From Priestia filamentosa (lineage in GTDB: Bacteria; Bacillota; Bacilli; Bacillales; Bacillaceae_H): a stretch of 64,000 nt of DNA. The translations under genes and the position numbers were made by a program. The notes beneath the pieces were generated by a model that had not been told where the DNA came from, ran no database searches, and was given only the letters and a program-made list of their open reading frames with translations. The stretch covers positions 62,001 to 126,000 of the forward strand of contig NZ_FXAJ01000007.1 of the NCBI RefSeq assembly GCF_900177535.1. The letters are read 5' to 3'. Below, piece after piece: positions 1-12,500 of this stretch; within the stretch, counting starts at the first letter, position 1; the number at the start of each line of letters is the position of its first letter.

Positions 1-2373
<2,373 letters not shown>

Positions 2374-2412
2374 TTTTCACTTAATTTTCATTTTTTTTAG
2401 ATAGAGTATAGA
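2374..2412 (+). promoter_or_regulatory. TTTTCA direct-repeat promoter, site 1 (GlmU-like gene)
   Basis: TTTTCACTTAATTTTCAT occupies 2374-2391: two TTTTCA boxes at 11-bp periodicity. TATAGA follows at 2407-2412, exactly 16 bp after the second box, and GATAGAG precedes it. The layout is that of a PhoB/OmpR-type activator site overlapping the -35 position. The same 18-mer, spacing and flank occur at 19848-19865 and 20838-20855. The regulated gene starts at 2474. Confidence 0.7.
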
Positions 2413-2473
2413 TTAAAGCAAGTTTATCGTTTTAACTAACTTAATCCCTATTTATATTGGAGGCAATTTTATT

Positions 2474-3220
2474 ATGACAAGTGCAATTGTGTTGGCAGCT
2501 GGAAAAGGCACAAGAATGAAATCAGAACTACCAAAAGTTCTCCATCCTGTTTGCGAAAAACCTATGATTATGCATATACTCGAAAAGCTAGAGGCATCTA
2601 GAATTCAGGATAAGATAGTTGTAATTGGACATAAAGGTGAAATGGTAAGAGAAACAATAGGAAATGGTGTCAAATATGCGTATCAATTGGAGCAAAAAGG
2701 AACTGGCCATGCGGTAATGCAAGCGATTCCTCAACTTAGAGAGGAAGGCAATACGTTGATTATCACAGGTGATACACCTCTTATTCAAGAAAAAACGATA
2801 TTATCTTTATTAGAAAAACACCAACAAGCTAATAATGATGGGACAGTATTAATCACAAAATTTGAAGATCCTACAGGTTACGGCCGAATTATTCGTAACA
2901 GCGATGGAGAAGTAATTGATATAATCGAGGAAAAAGACGCCAATCATGAACAGAGGAAAATTAAAGAAGTGAATACAGGAATTTTTGTTTTTAAAAATAA
3001 AGCGTTAATAGAAGGTATACCACTTGTTGAAAATAATAATGTACAAAATGAATATTATTTAACTGATATGGTATCTATTTTTAATAAACAAAACAAAAAG
3101 TTTGGCTCATATTTATTATTTGATAATGCACAAGTGATGGGTATTAATGATCGGAAACAGTTAGAGCAAGCAGAGGAGATTATGAGGAAATACAATAATA
3201 GATTGGAGAGCAAAAAATAA
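2474..3220 (+). CDS. Stand-alone GlmU-like UDP-N-acetylglucosamine pyrophosphorylase domain
   Basis: A 248-residue protein beginning with the nucleotidyltransferase signature LAAGKGTRMKSELPKVLHP. It resembles the N-terminal uridyltransferase half of GlmU, which makes UDP-GlcNAc from GlcNAc-1-phosphate and UTP. Conserved GTGHA and GDTPL segments (UTP and metal contacts) are present. Full GlmU is about 456 residues; the C-terminal left-handed beta-helix acetyltransferase half is absent and the stop codon is clean, so this is a designed short form or a paralogue, not the housekeeping enzyme. The ribosome site is TTGGAGG. The upstream TTTTCA direct repeat ties it to the envelope genes further right, which fits supply of UDP-GlcNAc for wall or exopolysaccharide. 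Exact sugar specificity is inferred. Confidence 0.8.
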   Translation: MTSAIVLAAGKGTRMKSELPKVLHPVCEKPMIMHILEKLEASRIQDKIVVIGHKGEMVRETIGNGVKYAYQLEQKGTGHAVMQAIPQLREEGNTLIITGDTPLIQEKTILSLLEKHQQANNDGTVLITKFEDPTGYGRIIRNSDGEVIDIIEEKDANHEQRKIKEVNTGIFVFKNKALIEGIPLVENNNVQNEYYLTDMVSIFNKQNKKFGSYLLFDNAQVMGINDRKQLEQAEEIMRKYNNRLESKK

Positions 3221-3438
3221 TTGTCTAAAAGAATACAGGTTGATTTAACTGTTATTTTCTAATTTATAAAGCGATTCTAAATAATTATGTATGAATTCTA
3301 TTTTATTTTGTATAGATTTTACTTCGTGGTGAACTTGTTTCTTTTTAAACATATGTATTGCTTCTATAACTACAGAGTAAACTGGATTCTTATTGACTTT
3401 CGCGAACTAATATATATAAATACATTTTTCATGACCAA

Positions 3439-3480
3439 ATAAGCCTCTAATATTTAGAAATAGATATTGGAGGCTTATCA
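3439..3480. terminator. Stem-loop downstream of the GlmU-like gene
   Basis: An imperfect inverted repeat, AATAAGCCTCTAATAT against ATATTGGAGGCTTATC, lies 220 bp after the GlmU-like stop. It lacks a long T run, so termination is plausible but not certain. Confidence 0.45.
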
Positions 3481-3587
3481 TCTTCCTAATACTTTAACAA
3501 ACCATAATGAACATAACACGACTTCTTGACAATAAAAAGAGTAGCTAATGGGATAATGAGATGTCCTTTAATTTCCTCTATATCTAA

Positions 3588-3605
3588 TTTTCATTATTTT
3601 TTCAC
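3588..3605 (+). promoter_or_regulatory. TTTTCA direct-repeat site 2 (DUF3500 gene)
   Basis: TTTTCATTATTTTTTCAC is a second copy of the 18-bp repeat, 82 bp before the DUF3500 start codon. GGATAGTAACA follows, resembling the GGATAAAG flank of the best sites. The -10 at the standard distance is poor (TAGCAA), so the site is weaker than sites 1, 5 and 6. Confidence 0.5.
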
Positions 3606-3687
3606 CATTGGATAGTAACATAGCAAAAGTAAAGGATATCCATTGCATTTTATCCTGTACTAATCCGATGAAGGAGGAATGAGTAAA

Positions 3688-4734
3688 ATGAAGAAAAAGA
3701 AGTTAGTAGGATATATAATGACCGGAGCTTTATCTGTAGGAGTGATAGGTGGTGGGTCAGGAATGTCAGCTTTTGCAGCAAGTGATGCAAGTGATACAAC
3801 TGAATCAACTACACAAAGTACTACTGCCCTACAAGGAGGAGATTTTCTTCAATCAGAACCTAAAGATTCTATCCTTGACGTACTTAATCAAGTAACAGAA
3901 AGTAAGGTAACACAACAAGGGGCAAACGAGGTGAAACTGGCCAATAAATTCTTATCAACTTTAACAGATGAGCAAAAAAGTACCGTTCAATATGAATTTA
4001 CAGAGGAAAATGCTGCACATTGGACAAACTTACCTGCAAATTCTCAAAATCGGAATGGAGTAGCATTGGGTGATTTATCTAATGAAAGTGTAAAGGCTGC
4101 TTTAAAACTCGCAAAGGCTTCTCTGAGTAAGCAAGGATATGAGACATTAACTGAAATTATTAAGGCAGATGAGTTTTTAACGACTGATACAGGTCGAACA
4201 GAATGGGGATCAGGTTTATATTATATTGCAATATTAGGTACACCATCTGAAAATGGTGAATGGATGTTGCAAATTAGTGGCCATCATTTAGCCGAAAATA
4301 TCGTATTTGATGGGAAAGAAGAAGTAAGTGCTACCCCTCAATTTACAGGTTCTGAACCTCAAACTTTTGAATTAGATGGGACAACTTATTCTCCTATTGA
4401 AACACGTCGAGATGGGATGTACTCTATCCTCGAATCACTCACAACAAATCAGCTTAATGAAGCCAAGATTTCAGAAACCTTTCGAGATGTAGTAGTAGGA
4501 GCAGACAAGGATGGACAGTTCCCAGAAGAGAGCGAAGGGATTTTATATACAGATTTAACTAAAAATCAACAAAAATTAGTTCAAAAAGCTATTAAAGCTT
4601 GGGTAAAAGATGCAGACTCCAAAACAGCTAATAAACTTTTAAAAGCTTATTTATCAAAAGAAGCATTATCTAAAACTTATATTGGATGGTCAGGATCAAC
4701 AGACTACAATGAAGTGGGTTCATATGGTAGGGTA
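3688..4734 (+). pseudogene. Secreted DUF3500 protein, 5' part, interrupted by a group II intron
   Basis: The N-terminus has a signal peptide (MKKKKLVGYIMTG, hydrophobic stretch, cleavage near SAFAASD), then a Thr/Ser-rich linker and a DUF3500-like body including WGSGLYYIAILGTP and QISGHHLAENIVFDG. The second ATG, at 3688, is preferred because AAGGAGG at 3671-3677 lies 10 bp before it; the ATG at 3679 is only 1 bp away from that site. The reading frame reaches GSYGRV and is then broken by intron sequence; RIDGPRLWLEIAS resumes at 7279-7281. The intron lies on the opposite strand, so splicing cannot repair this mRNA. Without the intron the protein would be about 397 residues. Its biochemical function is unknown to me. 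The promoter carries the TTTTCA repeat, and the 5' coding end matches those of two other genes here. Confidence 0.85.
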
Positions 4735-4787
4735 AGAACCCAGCGCCTTTCCGTATTTCTACAGTAGGTTTCCGAGAACTCCCCTCA

Positions 4788-4821
4788 GAACCGTACGTAC
4801 TCCTCTCAGAGTATACGGCTC
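4788..4821 (-). ncRNA. Group II intron domain V
   Basis: A 34-nt hairpin, the catalytic core of the ribozyme, lies between the maturase stop codon and the 3' splice site. The stem GAGCCGTA pairs with TACGGTTC. The length and terminal bases match bacterial group II domain V. Confidence 0.85.
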
Positions 4822-4842
4822 GCCATCTATCCTAGAATCATT

Positions 4843-6675
4843 CTAATCCATTTTTCCGGCATGAAGTTTGACATGACATCCTCTACAAAGAACAAGCGTT
4901 TTCCGTTTTCTAGCTATCATCATTTCTTCCCATTTTCTCTTCCCACGAAGGTCTTTTAGTTTCCTTACATGGTGTACTTCGCACCTGTCGTTTTTCCCAC
5001 AGTATTCACATTTGTTAGCTAGTAATCTATCTTCGAGAGAGGTGCGCCCTTTATATTTCATTTGATTAGGTTGGGAATCAGTATCGTAGCTTAATAGGTG
5101 TTTATCCCTTTCGGGAAGGGTTTTGACTGTTCTGAACCCTTCATTATACAAGGGACGAAACCTTGTTCCTTGCGTCGTTTTGTAGGTGACACCGAAGGTG
5201 CCGTTTTTGTCAAACTTTCTATAGATTTTTCTACAAGATGTTCTGTATTTGTTGGCTAATGTCATAGCGCAACTCGTTTTGATTATATTGTAGGCGCCAC
5301 TTAATTTTCTGACATCTACTGCTAATTTGTAGTACTCATAGAACCCTCTTATCTCTGCATTGTAAGTTGTTAAGATTTCCAAGTCGTCACTATGGATTAG
5401 GTTTGCGCGATGACATGCTTTCCATTGTCCATTTTTCTCTACCATGTATTGATTTTTAAATAAAAAATCCCTCATCTTTTCATGTGGTAGATGCAACATT
5501 GGAATTCCTTTTATACTTCTTCTAACGATGCCATTGGAAGAGGTTGTTTTTCTGTTCCCTCCGACACTTACCTCATACCCTAGGAAGGGTATTCGCTTAG
5601 AGTTGGCATGAGTTATAAGTGTTTTTTCTATTGAGAGTTCCAATTTCAGGTTACTACTTAGAAAATCAGCAATTTTATCTCTAATTTGTGTTGCGAAATC
5701 CTTACTCCCTATGACTGCGACGACAAAGTCGTCTGCATATCGGACATATTGTAATCGCTTAAAGTTTTTGTCCATCGGGTCCTCTGACGAAAGTTTTTCT
5801 CTTTGTTTTGATAGTTCCTTAATCTCGTTTTTCACCTGTTTTACTTCTTCCTCGCTTAATTTTTGTTCCCTAAGTTTTTTATTACGGTTCCATATCTTGC
5901 TATTTAGACTGCGATATTCGGGATTATTTTTTCGTCTCTTCCCATTATTTAAGTTTATTTTCAGTTCCTCCATGAATTTGTCTAATTCGTGAAGGTAGAT
6001 GTTAGCCAGGATAGGACTTATAATCCCTCCTTGCGGAGTCCCACTATATGTGTTGTTGAACTTCCAATCCTCTATATATCCTGCCTTTAGGAATTTCCAA
6101 ATTAGATTGATAAATCTTTCGTCCTTTATCGTTTTTCTCAGTAATTTGATTAGTATGTGGTGTTCAATGTTATCAAAGAAGCCTTTAATGTCTCCCTCAA
6201 TCCACCATTTCACACCCGAACATTTACCTTTTACATTCATTAGTGCCGTATGACAGCTTCTTCTAGGTCTGAAGCCATGTGATGAGTCAAGAAAACGTTC
6301 CTCATATATACTTTCAAGAATTTGTCTTATGACTTCTTGGACTAATTTATCTCTAAAAGTTGGTATTCCTAATGGTCTTTTTGTTCCATTTTTCTTAGGA
6401 TGGTATATTCTTTTTGCGGGATTGGGTCTGTAAGACTCGTCTTTTAGCGATTCGATTAACTTTTCTACAAGTTCGAGATTAAAGCCATCTATGGTTTTGT
6501 CGTCTGTTCCCTTTGTCATATTCCCTTCTTTGGCATATATCTTCCCATATGCTTTTAGGTAGAAATCAGGATTATAGAGATTTTTGTAGAGCCCTTCAAA
6601 TACATAATCTTTATCTCCGGCTTTTTTTCTTAGAATGTCTAAAATTAATTCGGGTCTTCGCATGGCATCCACCAT
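4843..6675 (-). CDS. ltrA: Group II intron reverse transcriptase/maturase with HNH endonuclease
   Basis: 610 residues. The reverse transcriptase domain includes NGTKRPLGIPTFRDK (about 96-110), SSHGFRPRRSCHTAL, GTPQGGIISPILANI (212-225) and the catalytic YADD at 313-316. A maturase/X domain follows. The C-terminus (about 555-610) is an HNH nuclease with CEYCGKND, HHVRKL and CRGCHVKLHAG. All parts needed for retrohoming are present and nothing looks decayed, so the element may still be mobile. An alternative start at 6663 (ATGCGA) is possible. Its sequence differs clearly from the intron protein at the right end of the window, so the two introns are separate lineages. Confidence 0.92.
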   Translation of the reverse strand: MVDAMRRPELILDILRKKAGDKDYVFEGLYKNLYNPDFYLKAYGKIYAKEGNMTKGTDDKTIDGFNLELVEKLIESLKDESYRPNPAKRIYHPKKNGTKRPLGIPTFRDKLVQEVIRQILESIYEERFLDSSHGFRPRRSCHTALMNVKGKCSGVKWWIEGDIKGFFDNIEHHILIKLLRKTIKDERFINLIWKFLKAGYIEDWKFNNTYSGTPQGGIISPILANIYLHELDKFMEELKINLNNGKRRKNNPEYRSLNSKIWNRNKKLREQKLSEEEVKQVKNEIKELSKQREKLSSEDPMDKNFKRLQYVRYADDFVVAVIGSKDFATQIRDKIADFLSSNLKLELSIEKTLITHANSKRIPFLGYEVSVGGNRKTTSSNGIVRRSIKGIPMLHLPHEKMRDFLFKNQYMVEKNGQWKACHRANLIHSDDLEILTTYNAEIRGFYEYYKLAVDVRKLSGAYNIIKTSCAMTLANKYRTSCRKIYRKFDKNGTFGVTYKTTQGTRFRPLYNEGFRTVKTLPERDKHLLSYDTDSQPNQMKYKGRTSLEDRLLANKCEYCGKNDRCEVHHVRKLKDLRGKRKWEEMMIARKRKTLVLCRGCHVKLHAGKMD

Positions 6676-7278
6676 AACCTTCCTTTATTTTTAGATAGAA
6701 TAGACTGTTCTCCTTCGCCATGTGCTAGGCTTTCCCTAGCTCGGACTACTACGAGAACTCCGTTACCTTATTGAATTTTCATGAGCCACATACCTTGTGT
6801 TTCACCACTTGGTATCATCCTCAATAGCCTACTTAGTAGGCATTCCAACTTAGGTAATCCCCGTTTAGTAACTTATCGATAAGTATGATTGAGTTAGGAA
6901 CCCCTTTTCGTGCGTTCACTCTATACTGAGCGTGGACTGTTATATAGGACGACATATAGAACAATCGTAAAATGTTCTATACTTCTATTAGACGCAATAG
7001 TCAAATACGCTAATCATAACAGCATTACCTCTTAACCATCGTAGGTAACGGAACACCATTACTCTCCTTGCACTAGGGTTCAGGCAATCCAGCTTTATTC
7101 CTTCTCAATCGTTTCGTCTCGACACTCAGTCGCAGGATGTATGGTTTACCTGACTTGTGCCTTTACACACCATGCTACACTCCCCCTTAGGTTTCCCCTT
7201 AGGATAAGGTGGTTGACGATAGAGAGTCGTCTTCTCCATCCTTAATAAGGCAATCGAATAAGTCCCTTACGGGCGCGC

Positions 7279-7421
7279 TACGAATTGATGGGCCTCGTTT
7301 ATGGTTAGAAATAGCTTCACAAGAAGGTGTTGCCTACCAAGACGATGTTTCAAATGATGCTCATTTCCACACTGTATGGCGTGATAAACTAATGGATTAT
7401 GCTGGAGAATTTACAGAGTAA
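7279..7421 (+). pseudogene. DUF3500 protein, 3' part after the group II intron
   Basis: In the frame continuing from 4734, this segment encodes RIDGPRLWLEIASQEG, then HFHTVWRDKLMDYAGEFTE and a stop. It is the natural C-terminus of the DUF3500 protein whose first part ends at 4734. It has no start site of its own. A strong terminator follows. Confidence 0.85.
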
Positions 7422-7446
7422 ACAATTAAACATTAGATTTTACATT

Positions 7447-7484
7447 AAAAGCTATTGAAATTTTTAATTTCAATAGCTTTTTTC
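7447..7484 (+). terminator. Rho-independent terminator of the DUF3500 gene
   Basis: AAAGCTATTGAAA pairs with TTTCAATAGCTTT and is followed by a T run, 27 bp after the stop codon. Confidence 0.9.
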
Positions 7485-8141
7485 AGTTTGTTAAGAAACT
7501 ATATCCTAGCAGCCTGCTCCATTCTATCAATATTACATTTGCGTTCCTACCTTATAAAGAATGTGGTTTGTTAACCTACAATAATAATGCTATGTAGTAT
7601 ATCCTATATAAACTATAATTTATAGTTCGCATAACGAGCATTATAGCTCATAAAATGAAAAGAAATATGAGTATGTAGAATTCAATACCCCCATATGAAA
7701 TTGCGAATCAAATGAATTTAGACGATGAGCTCAGTGACTGTTCTCCATTAAAAAAGGCTTTTTTTTAATCCCTGTTCATTAATTATTTGGAATGGTGATA
7801 TAATAAGAACAGATTCAGCAGACCTCTCTACATCCCTTTCTCCCCTATAAAATTCTTATATGGGAATCATCTTTTACATCGTTACTAATCACCCCACATC
7901 AATTTACCATTTATTTAAACTTGCTTTATTAACCATAATTCGTCAAAATTAATAATAATCTTAATATATAGTATTTCTAGTTAAATTTAACAAAAAAGAT
8001 AGTAATTTTCATCTTATAGTAGTCCTAAGATTATCATCATTTTTCCTGAGAATATTCACTTGAGGACCAATTTAAAAAGATTTTGAACTATAAAAGATCA
8101 ATCATTTATTTCTGATAAGAGAAAGGGTGAAGAGATCATTT
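7485..8141. other. AT-rich intergenic region
   Basis: I see no gene, RNA or repeat I can name. A run with AAAAAAGGCTTTTTTTT near 7750-7770 could be a weak terminator. Confidence 0.4.
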
Positions 8142-8300
8142 ATGTATAGGAATAAATGGAGAAAAAAGTTTTTCAAACAGCTAGCATCATTCATGGACTA
8201 TCATCAACTTCACTGGATTCTAACTCATGACTATCCCGAATGGGAAAAAGAGATAGTGAAACACCAATTAGAAAAAAGATTCCATGAGAAGATTTCCTAG
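8142..8300 (+). CDS. Small basic, Trp-containing hypothetical protein
   Basis: A 52-codon frame, MYRNKWRKKFFKQLASF at the start and HWILTHDYPEWEKEIV in the middle, ending KRFHEKIS. It has an AAAGGGTGA ribosome site 11-12 bp before the ATG. The protein is basic, with three Trp and several His, and has no signal peptide or membrane segment. I do not recognise the family. The amino acid composition and ribosome site favour a real gene, but it could be a chance frame in AT-rich DNA. Confidence 0.4.
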   Translation: MYRNKWRKKFFKQLASFMDYHQLHWILTHDYPEWEKEIVKHQLEKRFHEKIS

Positions 8301-8363
8301 AGCTATAAATTTTACAAGGAAATCGCAATGTATAAAGGTTTAAGGTTTTCTAATCAAAAAAAT

Positions 8364-8404
8364 TAGGACAGTAAAACCGGTTTTAAATCGGTTTTACTGT
8401 CCTA
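8364..8404 (-). terminator. Terminator of the GH18 gene
   Basis: A 16-bp perfect stem (TAGGACAGTAAAACCG with CGGTTTTACTGTCCTA) is followed on the minus strand by AATTTTTTT. It lies 30 bp after the GH18 stop. Confidence 0.9.
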
Positions 8405-8433
8405 GTTCATTTTATACACATGTAAATATCTGT

Positions 8434-9522
8434 TTATTTTTCAGATGATGCATTTAATGACTGTTCAAAATAATCCCATGTTTGAGCCGTTTCCTTACCT
8501 AAATTCCATATTCCTGCACCTTTTAAGTTGTATTTTTGAATTAATTGAAGCTTTGCTTTAATAGATTGTTCATTTTCATACCAAAGCGTATAAGTTCCAG
8601 GCGTAAGTTTTGTTCCATTGATCGTACTTGGCTCATCAGTTGATTTAACTGTAAAGGTAGCCTTAGCTGACTGATACTCTTCATCGTAATCGATTTCTCC
8701 ATTATATCTTTCGATAAGAGCGTCTACGTTTTTCATTGGAATATCAATTCCAAGAATTGTTCCATCATCATTCCAAAGCCTTCCGTAGAAAGGTACTCCT
8801 AAAACAATTTTCTCAGATGGCACGTTCTGTGATAAAGCATATTTAATTGTTTTTTCTACAAAGGAAAAACTTGCTACTGGTCCAGAAGTCTCATGATCAA
8901 CCGAATGCTCATCATATGCCATCAACATTAGATAATCACTGTATTGAGCTAATGTAGAATAATCATAAGCTCCTTGCCAACCTGTATTCCATCCTTTAGG
9001 ATTTGCTGCGACTGCAACTGAAAGCGTCTTTTCGTCAGACAGTTTCTCCTTTATAAGTTTTACAAACTCGCTATAATCTTCCCTTTCTTCTGCTGTAACA
9101 TTCTCAATATCAACATTGATTCCATCAAGGTTATATTGTTCGATTGTACTAGCAATCTGAGAAGCTAACTCCTCTTTATTTTCTAGAGCAGCTTTAGCCT
9201 TATCCTTGTCCCAATGATCACTTAAAAATGGGACAACCGCAACCGATTGTTCATGCATTTCTTCTATGAATGAGGAGTTAATCTTTTCGGTTTCCTGAAG
9301 TGTTCCATCATCATTCAAGTTAAAGTAGGCAGGGGAGACTTCATCTAAAGCTCCCTGTGTCCTTTTAACGTTTTGAAGATAGTTACTAGTATTTCCTTCA
9401 TACAGATAAGACATGATAAACTTTTTATCCTTATCCTCATCCGGAGCTGCACTTACTTCGTAAAAAATAAAGGCACCTACTGCAATGACTATAAGTAAAA
9501 GATATACTTTTATTTTCCCCAT
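8434..9522 (-). CDS. Membrane-anchored or secreted family 18 glycoside hydrolase
   Basis: 362 residues with an N-terminal hydrophobic segment (about 5-21) that is either a signal peptide or an anchor. The family 18 catalytic motif is intact as DGINVDIE at 133-140, with E140 the expected acid/base. YDEHS and VPFYGRLW are further conserved active-site segments. The family includes chitinases and spore-cortex-lytic enzymes such as SleL/YaaH, which cut beta-1,4 bonds next to GlcNAc; here no LysM module is present. It lies 59 bp after the trifunctional GH18-like/NodB/GT2 gene on the same strand, so the two are probably co-transcribed, and this enzyme may trim or release the polymer made by its partner. 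The substrate is inferred. Confidence 0.85.
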   Translation of the reverse strand: MGKIKVYLLLIVIAVGAFIFYEVSAAPDEDKDKKFIMSYLYEGNTSNYLQNVKRTQGALDEVSPAYFNLNDDGTLQETEKINSSFIEEMHEQSVAVVPFLSDHWDKDKAKAALENKEELASQIASTIEQYNLDGINVDIENVTAEEREDYSEFVKLIKEKLSDEKTLSVAVAANPKGWNTGWQGAYDYSTLAQYSDYLMLMAYDEHSVDHETSGPVASFSFVEKTIKYALSQNVPSEKIVLGVPFYGRLWNDDGTILGIDIPMKNVDALIERYNGEIDYDEEYQSAKATFTVKSTDEPSTINGTKLTPGTYTLWYENEQSIKAKLQLIQKYNLKGAGIWNLGKETAQTWDYFEQSLNASSEK

Positions 9523-9581
9523 TTGATTTTTTCCTCATCTCCTGACTAACTTACAAAAATACATATCGTAATGATTTATCT

Positions 9582-12500
9582 TTACGCTCCTTTCTCTATC
9601 TCTTTGTCAGGAAGCTTAACATTTCCTGAACGTTTTAGCTTATTCCAGCCTACTAGAATTCCTTTGAAAGCAGATATAATGGATTTCCAGACTGTATAAG
9701 TTAAGAAGTAACGATAAACAATACGCTGGACAAATAATAATAAAAGAGGTTTCACATTTGCTTTTTCTAATCTAAACGAATAAAGCGAAGCTAAGAGATC
9801 AACAACTAGAAATCCAACATAGAAAGTAAGAATTTTAGTTGTATCTCCAAACAATCCAACCACAAAAATTAAATCAGCTAAAGGTGCCAATGCTTGCAGA
9901 ACATACTGTAACCACATATTTGGAAGGCCAACAAATCCTAACGTTTTTTGTTTTGGATTGAATAAAGCCCCTCGATGTTTCCATAAACATTGCAAAATGC
10001 CATACGACCATCGGACACGTTGTTTTATAAAGCTTTTTAGGTTTTCCGGTGCTTCAGTATAAGCATAAGCATTTGGCTCATAAGTGATCTGATATCCTTT
10101 ACGCAACAGTTTTAAGGTAACATCTGTATCTTCTGCTAATGTATCGTCTTCAAAATATCCCACCTCGACAACAGCTTTTTTACGCCAAGCTCCGATAGCA
10201 CCCGGTACAACCGTGATACAATTCAGTTCATCAAAAGAACGTCTTTCAAGGTTACAACCTGTTACATACTCAACATGTTGCCATAAGGTTAGAAGATTTC
10301 GGACATTTCCTATTTTAACGTTACCTGCGACAGCTGCTATTTGCTCATCACTAAAATTATCAACTAGTAATGATATGGCATTATGGGCAATAGAAGTATC
10401 AGCATCAAAAATAACGATGATTTCTCCGTTAGATTCGTTAAACCCTCTATTAATTGCCGATGATTTTCCGCCATTTTGTTTTGTAATAAGACTCACTCTC
10501 TCATCATGTTGAAATCGATCAGAAACTATCTTAGCTGTCTGATCAGTAGAACCATCATCTACAACAATAAGATCGAAATTGGAGTAGTCACTCTTTAGAA
10601 TAGAATGAATCGTATTTTCGATTACATTTTCTTCATTATAAGCTGGCAAAATAACACTGACAGATGGATTAAACCCTTCTTTTCTTTGTCTATTTTTATA
10701 GTTCTTTTTATGTTTAAAACTAAAGAACACTAAGAATAATAAGCGAGTAATCCCTATAATAATAGCGAGCGTGAAGAATAAAGTTCCAAACTTTGATAAG
10801 AAAATATATACAGTATCCGCTATTTTATAAAACACCATATATAAATTCGAACTTTCCTCCACTGTAGGCATAACATCGTTACGATCTTTTCCTATTAACT
10901 CATTAGGTGTTACAAAAGTGTAGCCCTTCTCACGCAAAGTATCAATGATTTCAGGAAGAGCCTCGGTGGTAGTAGACCGGTCTCCTCCAGCATCATGAAG
11001 AAGGATGATATTACCGTTACCGAGATTCGTCTCTGTTACTCGTTTGACAATCTCATCACTCGATTCAGATTCCCAGTCCCTACTGTCAATTAAAGAACCA
11101 ACCATGGTATAACCCATTTCCTGAAATTCAAATACGGACGAAAGTTCATCTACCGAATAATCAGCATCCGTAGTATAAGGCGGACGTAACAGATTTGTAG
11201 AATGACCTGTAATTTGTTCGATAAGTCGTTGAGTAGAATTTAATTCTGCTTTTAATGTCAAAGAACTATCTTCTGTTATATCTGAGTGACTAAACGTATG
11301 ACTTCCTATTGTATGTCCCTCTCTATATATTCGTTCTACTACTTCAGGATAAAGAGCGGCCTGTTTTCCTAAAACAAAAAACGTTCCTTTTACATTTTTT
11401 TCGCTTAAAATATCAAGTATTTGAGGTGTGAAAGTTGGATCAGGTCCATCATCAAAGGTTAAGGCTACCTTTTTACTTTCTGTTCCTCCAAACCGTTCAA
11501 TATAATAAGGAACAGGGTATTTTTTATAAGTTTCGAGACTGATAAGCCCCTCTCTATCTAATTTAAGACTCCTTAATCCTTCCTCAGAATCTGAAGAGAT
11601 TTTGATAATATCGCCATCTCCTGTGAATTGAATTGGTGTTACATTTTCTATTGTTTTCAGCTCACTAACATTATCCTCTATAGAAGTTGTATCATCTAAA
11701 ATATCCCAAAAACTACTTTCCTCATAACCAAGGTTTTGGATAGCAACTCCTTTTATTCCATGTTCCATAGCTAATTTTAATTGGTTATAGGATGTTACTG
11801 CATCTAAAAACCAAATGATATGCTCTTGATAATCTTCTGTATATCTTACGTAAGGCGTTCTACTGTCTTGATCCCACTGGACTTTTAAGTCTGATTCAGA
11901 TACTTTTTCCATAATTTCTGAATATGTTAAATATTCCCCTTGTTTTTCACTATCTACAGTCCAATCATATCCGAAGTTCGCTAAGGAAACGATTAGCTTA
12001 TCGGAGGAAACAGGGAACTCATCCAATATTTGTTGAGACCAATTAGCAGAAGCCACAGATCCTGGCTCACTTGCTTCGTAATGTTCATCAAAAAGCATTA
12101 AAATCATACGATCTACGGTTTCTGAAAGGGAAGAATAATCATAGGCTCCATCATCTGGTGGCACAGTTAAGATAACCTGTAGGTTATGGCTGTAAAATAG
12201 ATCATACAGCTCAGACATAAACGTTGTAAAAAGTTGCCTATCATCCTCATTCAACCCTGTAAAATCAATATTAATTCCAGCGTACTTGTCCTCTTTCACT
12301 TGTTCGTATAAAGAGTTAATGAATGCTGTACGTGACTTAGATGAATGAAGTAACTCATGTAATGTTTCTTGATCTGATGCACTTTCTAAACTTAGTCGAG
12401 GTATTACTTTTACATTATTTTTTTTGGCTAACGCATCAATTTCGTCTTCTATGGATTTTGTAATTGTTTGATTGGAGGTTAAATTATACCAGTCAGGAAT

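Larger units (their letters stand above)
4733..7278 (-). mobile_element. Group II intron 1 (about 2.55 kb) in antisense orientation
   Basis: The element contains a reverse transcriptase-maturase gene, about 600 bp of structured 5' RNA and a 34-nt domain V at 4788-4821 (minus strand starts GAGCCGTA, ends TACGGTTC). The 5' end on the minus strand reads GCGCGCCCG, which departs from the usual GTGYG at position 2. Removing 4733-7278, or a frame shifted by two bases, restores an open DUF3500 frame (GGT AGG GTA CGA ATT GAT), which fixes the borders to within about 2 bp. The intron sits antisense to its host gene, so it cannot splice out of that transcript. Confidence 0.85.

Noticed and set aside
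5711-6253. Plus-strand frames inside the first intron
   Set aside because: They are antisense shadows of the maturase gene, with compositions of reversed coding DNA.
7485-8141. Possible CRISPR or tandem repeat array
   Set aside because: AT-rich but without regularly spaced repeats. I saw no CRISPR array anywhere in the window.
8364-8404. Terminal inverted repeat of an insertion sequence
   Set aside because: A 16-bp stem with a 9-nt loop directly after a stop codon and a T run on the proper strand is a terminator; no transposase is near.
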